49,920 nucleotides of DNA from NCBI RefSeq assembly GCF_001436255.1, contig NZ_AZEI01000029.1:1-49920 (forward strand). The letters are read 5' to 3'. Made by a program: the position numbers and the translations under genes. This document shows positions 1 through 8,061 of this stretch, one piece after another; the stretch's first letter is position 1; the number at the start of each line of letters is the position of its first letter. The notes under the pieces were generated by a model. The model did no database searches. It was not told the DNA's origin and worked only from the letters and a program-made list of their open reading frames with translations. Origin of the DNA: Lentilactobacillus rapi DSM 19907 = JCM 15042 (GTDB lineage Bacteria > Bacillota > Bacilli > Lactobacillales > Lactobacillaceae).

Positions 1-29
1 AAATAGTAAGTTTGACTTTCTATAGGAAT

Positions 30-175
30 AGGCGTTTTGATCCCAGAATTTAACGAGAAAAACCAGTTATTCCAACATCAGGAATAACTGGTTTTTTCTT
101 GTTAAATGGCCGGGATCAGCCGTTTGTCGCAGCTTTTATCTGAGTATCGGTGGTGATCCAAATGATGGTTACTGA
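30..175 (+). repeat. Family-1 intergenic repeat, copy A (terminator core in conserved shell)
   Basis: The outer shell is GGCGTTTTGATCCCAGAATT on the left and GGCCGGGATCAGCCGTTTGT followed by CGCAGCTTTTATC on the right. It surrounds a perfect hairpin with arms at 58-73 and 81-96 that ends in a T-run. The shell halves can pair with each other (GATCCC with GGGATC). The same shell recurs at 2409-2598 (reverse), 10251-10450 and 38769-38900 with different inner arms. The core can act as a terminator on either strand, here at the 3' end of the minus-strand flavoprotein gene. Confidence 0.8.
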
Positions 176-209
176 TTGGGAATCAACATATTCCCCAGCC
201 TCTTAATGC

Positions 210-1598
210 CTATTTAATGTATTTTGCTGCTTGCCGACCCGCTTGTAGCCCAAATACCACCGTTTCAGCGATTGAATTACCGCCGATTCGATTATTGCCA
301 TGGAGTCCGCCGACCACTTCACCGGCTGCAAATAACCCCCCGATGATATTGCCGTCATTGTTCACAACTTGTGTTTTCGGCGTGGCTTTAACCCCACCCA
401 TGGTGTAATGAACTGCCGGAGCAATGTGAATTGAAAAATATGGTCCGTGATCAATTTCCCGGTTCATTCCAGTTGTCCGGCCAAACTGTGGGTCGTGCTT
501 GCTGGCAACTGCTTGATTCCAATCTGAAACTGTTTTTTCTAGATTATCAGCCTGCAGACCAGTCGTGGTTGCAAGCTCAACCAGCGTTTCGCCCGACTTT
601 ACCAATCCCACGTGGTCATAAAAATCAATTGCCTTTACCCGATCACGGATCCCCTGATCAAAAATGAGGTAGGCACCGCCTTCGTCGAGTTGATTGATGG
701 CCGCGGTCACCTTATCACGAGTCGTCAGCTCATCTACGAACCTTTGGCCGGCTTGATTGACCAGGATTGCCCCTTCACCCCGAACAGTTTCACCGATCAA
801 ATAAACGTGATCCGTGTCCTGCTGAACCGTAGGGTGCACCTGGACTTGATCCATATCCACCAATTTGGCGCCAACTTGTTCAGCTAAATAGATGCCATCA
901 CCAGTATTGCCGGGTTGATTGGTTGTCTTATACTTCACCAAATCCGGCCGATACTTTTTAAGTAATTTGGGACTCGCTCCATAGCCGCCGGTAGCGAGAA
1001 TAACCGCAGGAGCAGTAATGATGGCCTCACCATTTTTGGTCGTAATCTTCACGCCACTGATCCGACCATCAGCCTCATTCAACTTCGTTACGGTCACACC
1101 GGTAAAGACTGGAATCTGCTCGTCCGCAATCCGTTTCAATAGGCCACTTACCAAAAAGGCCCCAACTGGTGCGGTGGAACTTGGCCGATGTGCTCGGGGA
1201 ACGCTCATTCCACCGGTTGTCGTTAAGTCATCTAGCTTGATGCCTTCATCAGCCAGCCACTTAATCGCATCAGCACCATTTGCCGTAAAGTATTTGAGCA
1301 GGTCCTGATCATTGGTTTTGCCTCCACCGACAAACGTTTCATCGTAAAAGTTCTGAACGCTGTCCTTGATGCCATGTTCTTTTTGAACAAAGGTTTCAGC
1401 CGCGTTCATTCCTGAGGAAGCGCGCTTAGTATCGCCACCCAGCGTTGGCATCTTTTCTAAAACAACGGGATTTTTGCCTAATTTGTGAGCTTCCAAAGCA
1501 GCGGTTAATCCGGCGCTTCCGGACCCGATGATGATGATATCGTATGTATCCTTCAACTGTTCAATGTTGGTCGGTTTAAAGATGAATTTGTTGGCCAT
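210..1598 (-). CDS. Flavoprotein fumarate reductase-like oxidoreductase (flavocytochrome c family, FAD subunit only)
   Basis: A 462-residue FAD protein of the soluble fumarate reductase / urocanate reductase family, which passes electrons from FAD to an enoate acceptor such as fumarate. The dinucleotide fold is at residues 20-36 (GSGSAGLTAAL). Family residues include HRPSS near 137, ETVRGEG near 270, HYTMGGVK near 395 and the C-terminal FAD motif NRIGGNSIAE. The N-terminal FMN-binding or haem domains of larger homologues are absent, so the electron donor is unknown. The ATG start has GGAG 8 bases upstream. The gene stands alone, divergent from the alarmone synthetase. In lactic acid bacteria such enzymes act as an NADH-linked electron sink; the exact acceptor cannot be read from sequence. 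Confidence 0.85.
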   Translation of the reverse strand: MANKFIFKPTNIEQLKDTYDIIIIGSGSAGLTAALEAHKLGKNPVVLEKMPTLGGDTKRASSGMNAAETFVQKEHGIKDSVQNFYDETFVGGGKTNDQDLLKYFTANGADAIKWLADEGIKLDDLTTTGGMSVPRAHRPSSTAPVGAFLVSGLLKRIADEQIPVFTGVTVTKLNEADGRISGVKITTKNGEAIITAPAVILATGGYGASPKLLKKYRPDLVKYKTTNQPGNTGDGIYLAEQVGAKLVDMDQVQVHPTVQQDTDHVYLIGETVRGEGAILVNQAGQRFVDELTTRDKVTAAINQLDEGGAYLIFDQGIRDRVKAIDFYDHVGLVKSGETLVELATTTGLQADNLEKTVSDWNQAVASKHDPQFGRTTGMNREIDHGPYFSIHIAPAVHYTMGGVKATPKTQVVNNDGNIIGGLFAAGEVVGGLHGNNRIGGNSIAETVVFGLQAGRQAAKYIK

Positions 1599-1648
1599 AT
1601 GAGTTCTCCAATCTAAGTTATTAAGCGTATTTCGAAAGTGGTTACATA

Positions 1649-1690
1649 ATTATATTATTCTAAAGTGCTACCAATTGGAAGATGTATAAT
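1649..1690. promoter_or_regulatory. Divergent promoter region between flavoprotein and relP
   Basis: A perfect plus-strand -10 box TATAAT lies at 1685-1690, about 30 bases before the relP start, with only a weak -35. On the minus strand a TATAAT lies at 1649-1654 with a poor -35 17 bases further out. Both are predictions from motif and position. Confidence 0.5.
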
Positions 1691-1720
1691 CAATGTATTA
1701 GAAATTAATGAGGTGACGAC

Positions 1721-2404
1721 ATGATACTTGAACGCAATAATTTTCCAAACGTCAGACAAATTACCAGAGAATTGAATCGATCTGGATTAAAGGATCAAAT
1801 TGGCGACTTCAAAGGCCTAATCGCCATCTACCAGCTCCGCCATGCTGGTGCAAATGAAATCGGCACCAAGCTTGAGAATCTAGATGATGAGTATTCAGTG
1901 AATTACGACCACAATCCAATTCACCACATGGAAGAGCGAATGAAGAGCGTTAACAGTCTGCTACGGAAAGTTCAGAAGAAGGGCTATCCGTTAACGATTG
2001 AAAGCATCGACAAAAACATCCACGACATTGCTGGGATCCGGGTGGTCACCAACTACATCGAGGATATTTATAAAGTTGAAGATGCGCTTGTCCGGCAGTC
2101 AGACGTTACGTTGCTCAAACGTAAAGACTACATCCAAGATCCCAAGCCAAGTGGTTATCGAAGTTTGCACATTGTGGTTTCCGTTCCCGTTTTCCAGTCC
2201 AACGGTGTTTTTGATGTGCCGGTTGAAGTCCAAATTCGCACAATTGGCATGGATATGTGGGCGAGTCTGGAACACAAACTGCGTTATAAGACTAATGTCC
2301 CAGCCGATAAAGTCGCCAAGCACACCGCCAGCCTGCAGAAATATGCCGGTGAACTTTACGATATTGAAAGTCGGATGCAAGAAATTTTCAGGGATTTAAA
2401 ATAA
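1721..2404 (+). CDS. relP: Small alarmone synthetase, RelP/YwaC type ((p)ppGpp synthetase)
   Basis: A 227-residue single-domain RelA/SpoT synthetase that transfers pyrophosphate from ATP to GDP/GTP. The synthetase core spans about residues 65-195: HNPIHHMEERMKS, HDIAGIRV, KDYIQDPKPSGYRSLH and EVQIRTIGMDMWASLEHK. The Tyr-Arg-Ser-Leu-His and Glu-Val-Gln-Ile-Arg-Thr motifs are intact. There is no HD hydrolase domain and no TGS/ACT region. Recalled B. subtilis sequences match YwaC (RelP) better than YjbM (RelQ), especially in the HNPI and PKPSGYRS stretches. The N-terminal 50 residues are longer than usual. RBS is GAGGTGA, 5 bases before ATG. It is monocistronic and ends at a family-1 repeat. Expected role is basal or stress-induced alarmone synthesis. 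Confidence 0.9.
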   Translation: MILERNNFPNVRQITRELNRSGLKDQIGDFKGLIAIYQLRHAGANEIGTKLENLDDEYSVNYDHNPIHHMEERMKSVNSLLRKVQKKGYPLTIESIDKNIHDIAGIRVVTNYIEDIYKVEDALVRQSDVTLLKRKDYIQDPKPSGYRSLHIVVSVPVFQSNGVFDVPVEVQIRTIGMDMWASLEHKLRYKTNVPADKVAKHTASLQKYAGELYDIESRMQEIFRDLK

Positions 2405-2408
2405 TGAT

Positions 2409-2598
2409 CATCGAAAATGGACGGGGCATATATTAATTTTCAATCGATGATCATTCACCGTGGCTACTTGGATGAAAGCTGCGACAAACGGCTGATCCCC
2501 GCCATTTAAGCCAAAAAAAGTAATGCATTTAAAAACTCCAGAATGCATTACTTTTTTGGCTTAAATTCTGGGATCAAATCGCCGATTGTCCCAGTCTA
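2409..2598 (-). repeat. Family-1 intergenic repeat, copy B (reverse orientation)
   Basis: Read on the minus strand it shows the shell GGGACAATCGGCGATTTGAT then CCCAGAATTTAA, and on the far side ATGGCGGGGATCAGCCGTTT then GTCGCAGCTTTCATC. The inner hairpin arms are at 2510-2530 and 2540-2560, based on AGTAATGCATT. Similarity to copy C continues beyond the shell (GTGAATGATCATC, then ATATGCCCCG against ATATGTCCCG). It lies between convergent relP and nadC and can terminate both. Confidence 0.8.
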
Positions 2599-2600
2599 GA

Positions 2601-3440
2601 CTATTTTTTAATCGCCCCAGCCACCAAAAAACTAATATCAAGTGGTGACACGTCATTAGTTAAGTTTCCGATTGAAATATAATCAGCACCACAGCCCTTG
2701 AAGCGGCTAATGGTTTCTTCAGTTATGCCACCGGAGGCTTCAATCTTGATTGAATCAGGAACCAGCTGCCGCCACTCTTTAATGGTTTCCGGTGACTGGT
2801 TATCAAACATAATCACATCGGCACCAGCTTCAACTGCCGCCATTAATTCGACTTTAGTTTCCACTTCGATTTCAATAGGGGTTAGCGGTCCAACGTTCTT
2901 ATGAGCAATGGCCAAAGCTTCTTTCACTCCACCGGCCAAAGCAATATGATTGTCTTTTAACATAACCGCACCCGTTAAATCAAACCGATGATTGAAGCCA
3001 CCACCGGCAGAAACAGCGTACTTGTCGAATAACCGCAAACCAGGAGCCGTTTTACGAGTATCGGTTACTTTAATTGTCGAATCGTCTAAGCGTTTAATGA
3101 CATCGGTAGTTTTGGTGGCAATCCCACTCATTCGCTGCATCAGATTTAAAATCACTCGTTCCCCGGTTAAAAGGGTTGCTGCTTGACCTTCGACTTTACC
3201 AATCACCATTCCCTTGGCTACCGAATCACCATCTTTAATCAGCGGGGTGTAGCTTGCTTTGCCAAGCAAGTCATAGGTACTTTGCGGAATCATTTGACCG
3301 CAAACAATCCCAGCTTGTTTGGCGATAAAAGAACCGTTAATGACCTTTGAACCATCAAAGTATTCAAGGCTTAGATCGCCAAAATTAATATCTTCTTTGA
3401 GAAATTCCGTAATCTTCTCTTTCAACAAAATGTTATTCAT
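2601..3440 (-). CDS. nadC: Nicotinate-nucleotide pyrophosphorylase (carboxylating), quinolinate phosphoribosyltransferase
   Basis: NadC converts quinolinate and PRPP to nicotinate mononucleotide, CO2 and PPi. The 279-residue length is typical. Family signatures present are GERVILNLMQRMSGIAT (near 95), DTRKTAPGLR (near 127, PRPP/quinolinate arginines), GGGFNHRFDL, KDNHI, EIEVET, MFDN and EASGGI. The start ATG overlaps the last codons of the upstream MFS gene (3433-3440), so the pair is translationally coupled. No nadA or nadB is visible in the window. A lone nadC with a transporter suggests use of imported quinolinate or a related pyridine rather than de novo synthesis (inference). ModD-type paralogues are a less likely alternative. 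Confidence 0.9.
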   Translation of the reverse strand: MNNILLKEKITEFLKEDINFGDLSLEYFDGSKVINGSFIAKQAGIVCGQMIPQSTYDLLGKASYTPLIKDGDSVAKGMVIGKVEGQAATLLTGERVILNLMQRMSGIATKTTDVIKRLDDSTIKVTDTRKTAPGLRLFDKYAVSAGGGFNHRFDLTGAVMLKDNHIALAGGVKEALAIAHKNVGPLTPIEIEVETKVELMAAVEAGADVIMFDNQSPETIKEWRQLVPDSIKIEASGGITEETISRFKGCGADYISIGNLTNDVSPLDISFLVAGAIKK

Positions 3441-4620
3441 CCCGATCGCCTTCCCTAGCCGTGGAAACTGGTAGGCTTAATACCGCAATTGCCCCAATTA
3501 CCAGTGAAACCATAAAAATCAGGAAAACAATATTGACGCCAATTTGGTGATCCATCAAAATCCCAACGAGTAGTGGTCCGATAATTGCGCCGATTCGGCC
3601 AATCCCTTGAGCAATTCCGGTCATGGTTCCCCGGATTGTACTTTCATAAAGATCCGGCGTCAGCGCAATAATGGCCCCATATGCACCAAGGTTAAAGAAT
3701 GACAAAATGCAGCCGGCAATCACAATCATTATCGCGGTGGTCGACTGACCAAACATAATTGCCCCGACGGCCGTTCCCAGCATGTAAATCGAAAAGACAT
3801 ACTTCACTTTCATTCGTTTAGCCAGCCAAGACGCACAGAAGTAACCCGGCAATTGCGCCACAACAATGATCGTTGCATAGCCAAAACTGTTAACGATCCC
3901 GTATCCCTTGTCCACTAAAATACTCGGCAGCCACATAAACATCCCATAGTAACTAAACATCACCATAAACCAAGCCAGCCACAATGTGAGCGTCCAAGGC
4001 TTAAACTCCGCTTTAACGGTTGCCCGCCATTCATGGGACTGTTTGGGAACCACATGAGTTTCGTGAATATGCCGTCTAAGCACCAATGCGAATAAGCCGG
4101 CTAAGGCAGTCAGAACCAAGATCCCGCGCCACCCTAATACTGGTGCAAACAGCAACGACAGAAACGAAGCCAATAACCAGCCAACTGCCCAAAAACTGTC
4201 GGCTAAAATCAACATCTGGGAGCGCTTAGTCCCATGATAAATATCCGCAATATAAGTGGCGGCAACGGGCAACTCACCACCAAGGCCCATCCCAACAACA
4301 AATCGAATAGCTAAAAATAGATAAAATCCGGGTGCGGCAGCGAGCACTAAATTCCCAATCGAAAAAGTCAACAACGTGATGATCAATGTATTCTTCCGGC
4401 CAATTCGATCTGCCAGGCTACCGAAATAGAAGCCACCGCAAATCATTCCCACCGTACTAATTGAACTAATCAGGCCAGTTTGAGAATTGGTCAACAACCA
4501 TTCTTTATGAACGATTGACATGATAAACGACAACAAGCCAACGTCCATGGCATCAAACATCCAAGCCGTTCCGATAATCAGGAAGGTAAAGGACGTTGAT
4601 CTTTGATTCACATGATCCAT
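3433..4620 (-). CDS. MFS transporter, NiaP/aromatic-acid-symporter-like, coupled to nadC
   Basis: A 395-residue protein with about 12 membrane segments. It has the sugar/acid-symporter-type MFS loop motif GSLADRIGRKN after TM2 and the FVVGMGLGGELPVAATYIAD stretch around TM4, as in the NiaP and aromatic acid:H+ symporter groups. FDAMDVGLLSF in TM1 carries the acidic residue common in this branch. The start has GGAG 9 bases upstream. The 3' end overlaps nadC by 8 bases, so its substrate is probably a pyridine such as niacin or quinolinate (inference from operon). Two palindromes lie directly upstream. Confidence 0.8.
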   Translation of the reverse strand: MDHVNQRSTSFTFLIIGTAWMFDAMDVGLLSFIMSIVHKEWLLTNSQTGLISSISTVGMICGGFYFGSLADRIGRKNTLIITLLTFSIGNLVLAAAPGFYLFLAIRFVVGMGLGGELPVAATYIADIYHGTKRSQMLILADSFWAVGWLLASFLSLLFAPVLGWRGILVLTALAGLFALVLRRHIHETHVVPKQSHEWRATVKAEFKPWTLTLWLAWFMVMFSYYGMFMWLPSILVDKGYGIVNSFGYATIIVVAQLPGYFCASWLAKRMKVKYVFSIYMLGTAVGAIMFGQSTTAIMIVIAGCILSFFNLGAYGAIIALTPDLYESTIRGTMTGIAQGIGRIGAIIGPLLVGILMDHQIGVNIVFLIFMVSLVIGAIAVLSLPVSTAREGDRDE

Positions 4621-4642
4621 GATGATAAACTCCTTTCCTGTT

Positions 4643-4695
4643 TAAAAGTAAAAATTACTTTTATCTGGGCAAAATTAAAGTACAATTTACTTTAA
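4643..4695 (-). promoter_or_regulatory. Tandem operator upstream of the MFS-nadC operon
   Basis: Two inverted repeats share the half-site AAAGTA/TACTTT. The first has 9-bp perfect arms TAAAAGTAA and TTACTTTTA with a 3-base spacer (4643-4663). The second has 8-bp perfect arms TTAAAGTA and TACTTTAA with a 5-base spacer (4675-4695). Their centres are 32 bp apart, about three helical turns, so two regulator dimers could bind one face. They lie 23-75 bases upstream of the operon start. I do not recognise the regulator. Confidence 0.7.
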
Positions 4696-4747
4696 AAAGA
4701 GAATACCCCTTTCATGTGAAAAGTTCAAGAAGAAATGTCCAATATCC

Positions 4748-5941
4748 TTACACCGGTCGTCTTGGAATGAGTCCCTTTCTCCCGTGCATTCCGATGCAGG
4801 CCGCAATTGCCCGCCAGCCATTGGTGTAAAGCTGAACTGGTTTGCCTGTCGCAATTCTTCTAGCTTGCTGCTCACAGTAACTGGTAATCATGAGCGACTT
4901 ATACTTGGCATCCAGCCGCTTATTGCCTGTAGTAAAACCAACCGTAACTGGTTGATAACGGTCATGGAGAATCCGGTTGGGCAGATCAGTAGCAACCACT
5001 GCAGCCGTGCAAATGCCAATCATATCAGTATCTTTGCGCCCCAAAGCTTCTTCCATCGTTGAAATATTCTTAAAGCCACCACTAATGACGATTGGCACAT
5101 CGACCAGTTGATGGATCATATGGGCATACCCGGAAAAACCCAGTTCAGAATTTTCGTAGTTATCACCGGCAATTTCAATTAGGTCGATTCCAAGATCGCT
5201 CATTTTCTGAATAACAGCGGTCATCTCATCTTTGGTGAACCCATTTAGGCTAAGATCGGTTAGACTCAATTTAAGACTAATCGGAAACCGCACACCGCAA
5301 CTCTCACGGATCCCTTGGTAAATCTCGATTAAAAAGCGCATTCGGTTTGCGAAAGTTCCGCCGTATTCATCGGTCCGTTGGTTTGTGCTTTTAGAGAGAA
5401 ACTGGGTAATTAAATACCCAAACGCCCCGTGGAGCTGAACCCCGGTGAAGCCAGCCAGCTGAGCGATTTCAGCCGCATGGATATACTTGGCAATGATTTT
5501 GCGAACTTCATCGGTGCGCAATTCTCGTGGCTCGTAAAAATACGATCGGTTTGGTCCAGTCACGCGAATTGGACTGGGGGAAACAGGTTGTTCCGAGAAG
5601 ATCCGGGGTGATTGGCGGCCGGGATGGTTAAGCTGAAGCCATAATTGAGTCCCATTCGTTCTTCCTGCCTCAGCCCAACGACTCAGAGCCGTTCGATCAG
5701 TTTGATCATCCACAACCACATTTCCGGGCTCAGCCATTGCTTTACGATCAACCATAACGTTTCCGGTCACAACAATTCCAGCTCCACCCAGCGCCCACTG
5801 ATGGTATAAACTGGCGATCGCTTTGGTAGGTTGGCCATCTTCTCCAGCCATTGTTTCGCTCATTGCCGACTTAAAAAATCGATTCTTAACGTTGATTCCA
5901 CTTGGCAGCCGTAGTGGCTTCGCAATTTGTAGGTAACTCAT
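4748..5941 (-). CDS. NADH:flavin oxidoreductase, old yellow enzyme family
   Basis: A TIM-barrel FMN enzyme of about 397 residues, related to 2,4-dienoyl-CoA reductase/OYE but lacking the C-terminal Fe-S/FAD half, as in the YqiG/NemA-type short forms. Visible motifs are KNRFFKSAMSE, LWLQLNHPGRQ, GVQLHGAFGYLITQFLS (substrate His), RTDEYGG, and near the C-terminus IVISGG and DMIGICTAAV. The start is set by AAGGAG 8 bases before ATG at 5941; a longer frame upstream has no ribosome binding site. Likely role is NAD(P)H-dependent reduction of an activated alkene or flavin. It is monocistronic and its 3' end faces the MFS-nadC operon region. Confidence 0.85.
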   Translation of the reverse strand: MSYLQIAKPLRLPSGINVKNRFFKSAMSETMAGEDGQPTKAIASLYHQWALGGAGIVVTGNVMVDRKAMAEPGNVVVDDQTDRTALSRWAEAGRTNGTQLWLQLNHPGRQSPRIFSEQPVSPSPIRVTGPNRSYFYEPRELRTDEVRKIIAKYIHAAEIAQLAGFTGVQLHGAFGYLITQFLSKSTNQRTDEYGGTFANRMRFLIEIYQGIRESCGVRFPISLKLSLTDLSLNGFTKDEMTAVIQKMSDLGIDLIEIAGDNYENSELGFSGYAHMIHQLVDVPIVISGGFKNISTMEEALGRKDTDMIGICTAAVVATDLPNRILHDRYQPVTVGFTTGNKRLDAKYKSLMITSYCEQQARRIATGKPVQLYTNGWRAIAACIGMHGRKGLIPRRPV

Positions 5942-6080
5942 TGGGAACTCCTTTCTATTCAGTGCTTGATTAGTTGAATCAATCTTACCCCGAAAAAATA
6001 ATGGATTCAATCCAATTTACCAGTAACCATTTACGAAACTCGGATCAATCAACTACAATGTAGCCAGAGGTGATGAATGA

Positions 6081-6944
6081 ATGGATAAACAATGGTTATC
6101 ACAATTACCGATTTCAAATATTACGAAACTGGTTCGAGTTGGCGGCGGTGACGTTAACAACGCGTACCGGCTTGAAGCAGGCGATGAAACTTACTTCCTG
6201 TTAACCCAACCACACCAACCGGCAACTTTTTACGCTGGCGAAATTGCCGGCTTAAAAGACTTCGAAAAAAATGACATTCTCGCACCAAGAGTATTAGGCA
6301 ATGGTCAAATTGATGGCGATGCCTACCTGCTCCTCAACTACTTGGAACAAGGTCAGGGCAGTCAGGCAGACTTGGGCGAACTAGTTGCAAAACTCCATCA
6401 CGTTCACAGCAAGAATGGCCAATTCGGTTACAATCTCGGTTATGTCAGCAATGATGAGAGTTTCGACAATAGCTGGACAGATTCCTGGAGCGACCTGTTT
6501 GTTAATCGCCGTCTCGACAAATTACGCCAAATGATCCTCGACAAACATCTATGGACTCAGCGTGACGACGATAAATATCAACGGGTGCGTCAAGTCATTT
6601 TGGCTGCTTTAGCTGAGCACCAAAGTGAACCTTCGCTGCTGCACGGTGACCTTTGGGGCGGCAACTACATGTTCCTCGCAGATGGTCAACCCGCTTTGAT
6701 CGATCCGGCCGCATTTTACGGCGATCGCGAATTTGATTTGGGAATTACCACGGTCTTTGGTGGTTTTGATGCCGACTTTTACGCCGCTTATAACGCCGCC
6801 TACCCACTAGATCCCGGGGCCAATCAGCGTCTTAATTTTTACCGACTCTATTATCTGATGGTCCATACTAATAAGTTTGGATCAATGTATAAAAGTGGTG
6901 CTGATGCGGCGATGAACCAAATCTTGGAAAATGCAAGGGCGTGA
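6081..6944 (+). CDS. Fructosamine kinase family protein
   Basis: A 287-residue aminoglycoside phosphotransferase-fold protein of the fructosamine-3-kinase / ketosamine kinase family, which phosphorylates sugar residues on glycated amines. The N-terminal glycine-rich segment is GGGDVNNAYRL (near 22). The catalytic loop is LLHGDLWGGN (near 188) and the metal/ATP motif is LIDPAAFYGDREFDLG (near 205). Length fits the family. RBS is AGAGGTGA before ATG. It is monocistronic, with a strong hairpin 90 bases downstream. Confidence 0.88.
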   Translation: MDKQWLSQLPISNITKLVRVGGGDVNNAYRLEAGDETYFLLTQPHQPATFYAGEIAGLKDFEKNDILAPRVLGNGQIDGDAYLLLNYLEQGQGSQADLGELVAKLHHVHSKNGQFGYNLGYVSNDESFDNSWTDSWSDLFVNRRLDKLRQMILDKHLWTQRDDDKYQRVRQVILAALAEHQSEPSLLHGDLWGGNYMFLADGQPALIDPAAFYGDREFDLGITTVFGGFDADFYAAYNAAYPLDPGANQRLNFYRLYYLMVHTNKFGSMYKSGADAAMNQILENARA

Positions 6945-7033
6945 TTCTTAGCTCCCGATCTTCAACTTAAGAAGATGCTTTCCAACTATCTTGACGGAGA
7001 AAAATGACCAGTCCCTTCTTATGATAGTTTCCA

Positions 7034-7070
7034 AAAATGATTCTGATAAATTCTCAGAATCATTTTATTT
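7034..7070 (+). terminator. Strong hairpin with shared 17-bp core (terminator and/or operator)
   Basis: Perfect 13-bp arms AAAATGATTCTGA and TCAGAATCATTTT (7034-7046, 7054-7066) with a 7-base loop and a following T-rich tail. It can terminate the kinase gene. The core TCTGATAAATTCTCAGA (7042-7058) is identical to 10514-10530 and close to the reverse of 9469-9485, so it may also be a binding site. Confidence 0.7.
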
Positions 7071-7221
7071 AACTTCGCTAGTCATTAATCATTTACTGTT
7101 TTATGATGTCACTAATAATACCAGAATGGTCATTATGAACTGACCACTAATTTCTAACGATCAGACAACTATCTCTGGAATTGCCGACTTTTTGACTAAT
7201 GATCGTTCATTTTTCCTTGCC

Positions 7222-7251
7222 TTGACAGTCCATTTCAACTAATTTGATACT
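7222..7251 (+). promoter_or_regulatory. Promoter of the two-component operon
   Basis: Consensus -35 TTGACA (7222-7227), an 18-base spacer and a -10 GATACT (7246-7251), about 105 bases before the response regulator start. Confidence 0.5.
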
Positions 7252-7355
7252 GCGCCCACGTCCCAACTAGGAGGTTGAGGCAAATTTAACGCATTGAGAT
7301 CAATTTCACCCACCGTTGTCTTTATTTTAACTATCAAAAAATGAGGGGATCACTT

Positions 7356-8051
7356 GTGACAAATACAATTTTATTAGTCGAAGATGAGGAAGCTTTGAGC
7401 TCTTATTTGGTCACTGAACTACAATTTGAAGATTATCAAGTTTTTTTAGCCAAAGATGGCGAGCAGGCGCTGAATCTCTACGATAATAACCGAGGGACAC
7501 TGGACCTTATTATCCTAGACTGGATGTTACCAAAGTTAGACGGACTGGAAGTTCTCCGAAGAATCCGGAAAAACGATGATATCCCCGTTATCATGATGAC
7601 TGCCCGAGATTACATTGGCGATAAGGTGGCTGGCCTTGACAGTGGCGCCGATGACTATATCACCAAGCCATTTGAAATCGAGGAATTACTGGCCAGAATT
7701 CGGGTCATCCTTCGTCATGAAAATCGCCATCCTCAAGAAAGCTCTCTTTATACGGTGGAGGACTTAACGTTAAATACCAAATCTCGGCAAGTAACTCGTG
7801 GTAATAACTTAATTCAATTAACCCAGCGTGAATATGAGTTGCTTTTGACGCTTATTCGACATGGCGGCGAAACGCTGACCCGTGATGAACTGCTTGATTC
7901 TGTCTGGGGAGTTGATTTTGAAGGCCAACCCAACGTGGTGGACGTGTATATTCGCTATCTTCGTAACAAAGTCGATCGTAACTATCCCCACCAGCTGATT
8001 CATACCGTGCGCGGAATTGGTTATGTCCTGACCGGCAATTATCAAGAATAG
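7356..8051 (+). CDS. Response regulator, OmpR/PhoB family
   Basis: Receiver domain (residues 4-118) followed by a winged-helix DNA-binding domain (about 130-228). Acidic pocket EDEE at 9-12, phospho-acceptor Asp55 in LIILDWMLPK, Thr in MMTARD and Lys in ITKPFE are all intact. The C-terminal domain carries LTQREYELLLTL and VDVYIRYLRNKV, ending with TVRGIGYVL. I chose GTG at 7356 (MTNTILLVEDEE), which has GAGGGG 7-8 bases upstream; an in-frame ATG 15 bases earlier overlaps that ribosome binding site. The kinase follows after 10 bases. The likely regulon is the neighbouring envelope module (inference from palindromes). Confidence 0.93.
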   Translation: MTNTILLVEDEEALSSYLVTELQFEDYQVFLAKDGEQALNLYDNNRGTLDLIILDWMLPKLDGLEVLRRIRKNDDIPVIMMTARDYIGDKVAGLDSGADDYITKPFEIEELLARIRVILRHENRHPQESSLYTVEDLTLNTKSRQVTRGNNLIQLTQREYELLLTLIRHGGETLTRDELLDSVWGVDFEGQPNVVDVYIRYLRNKVDRNYPHQLIHTVRGIGYVLTGNYQE

Positions 8052-8061
8052 GAGAACTTAG

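Larger units (their letters stand above)
6945..7355 (+). other. Intergenic region upstream of the two-component system
   Basis: No coding region is supported. It holds a hairpin at 7034-7070, a smaller inverted repeat ATCTTC/GAAGAT near 6959-6977, and a promoter at 7222-7251. The 5' leader between promoter and start is about 95 bases and includes an orphan AGGAGG near 7269 with no start codon at a useful distance. Confidence 0.6.

Noticed and set aside
7266-7290. Possible leader peptide after an orphan AGGAGG before the response regulator
   Set aside because: No ATG, GTG or TTG with a usable frame at the right distance.
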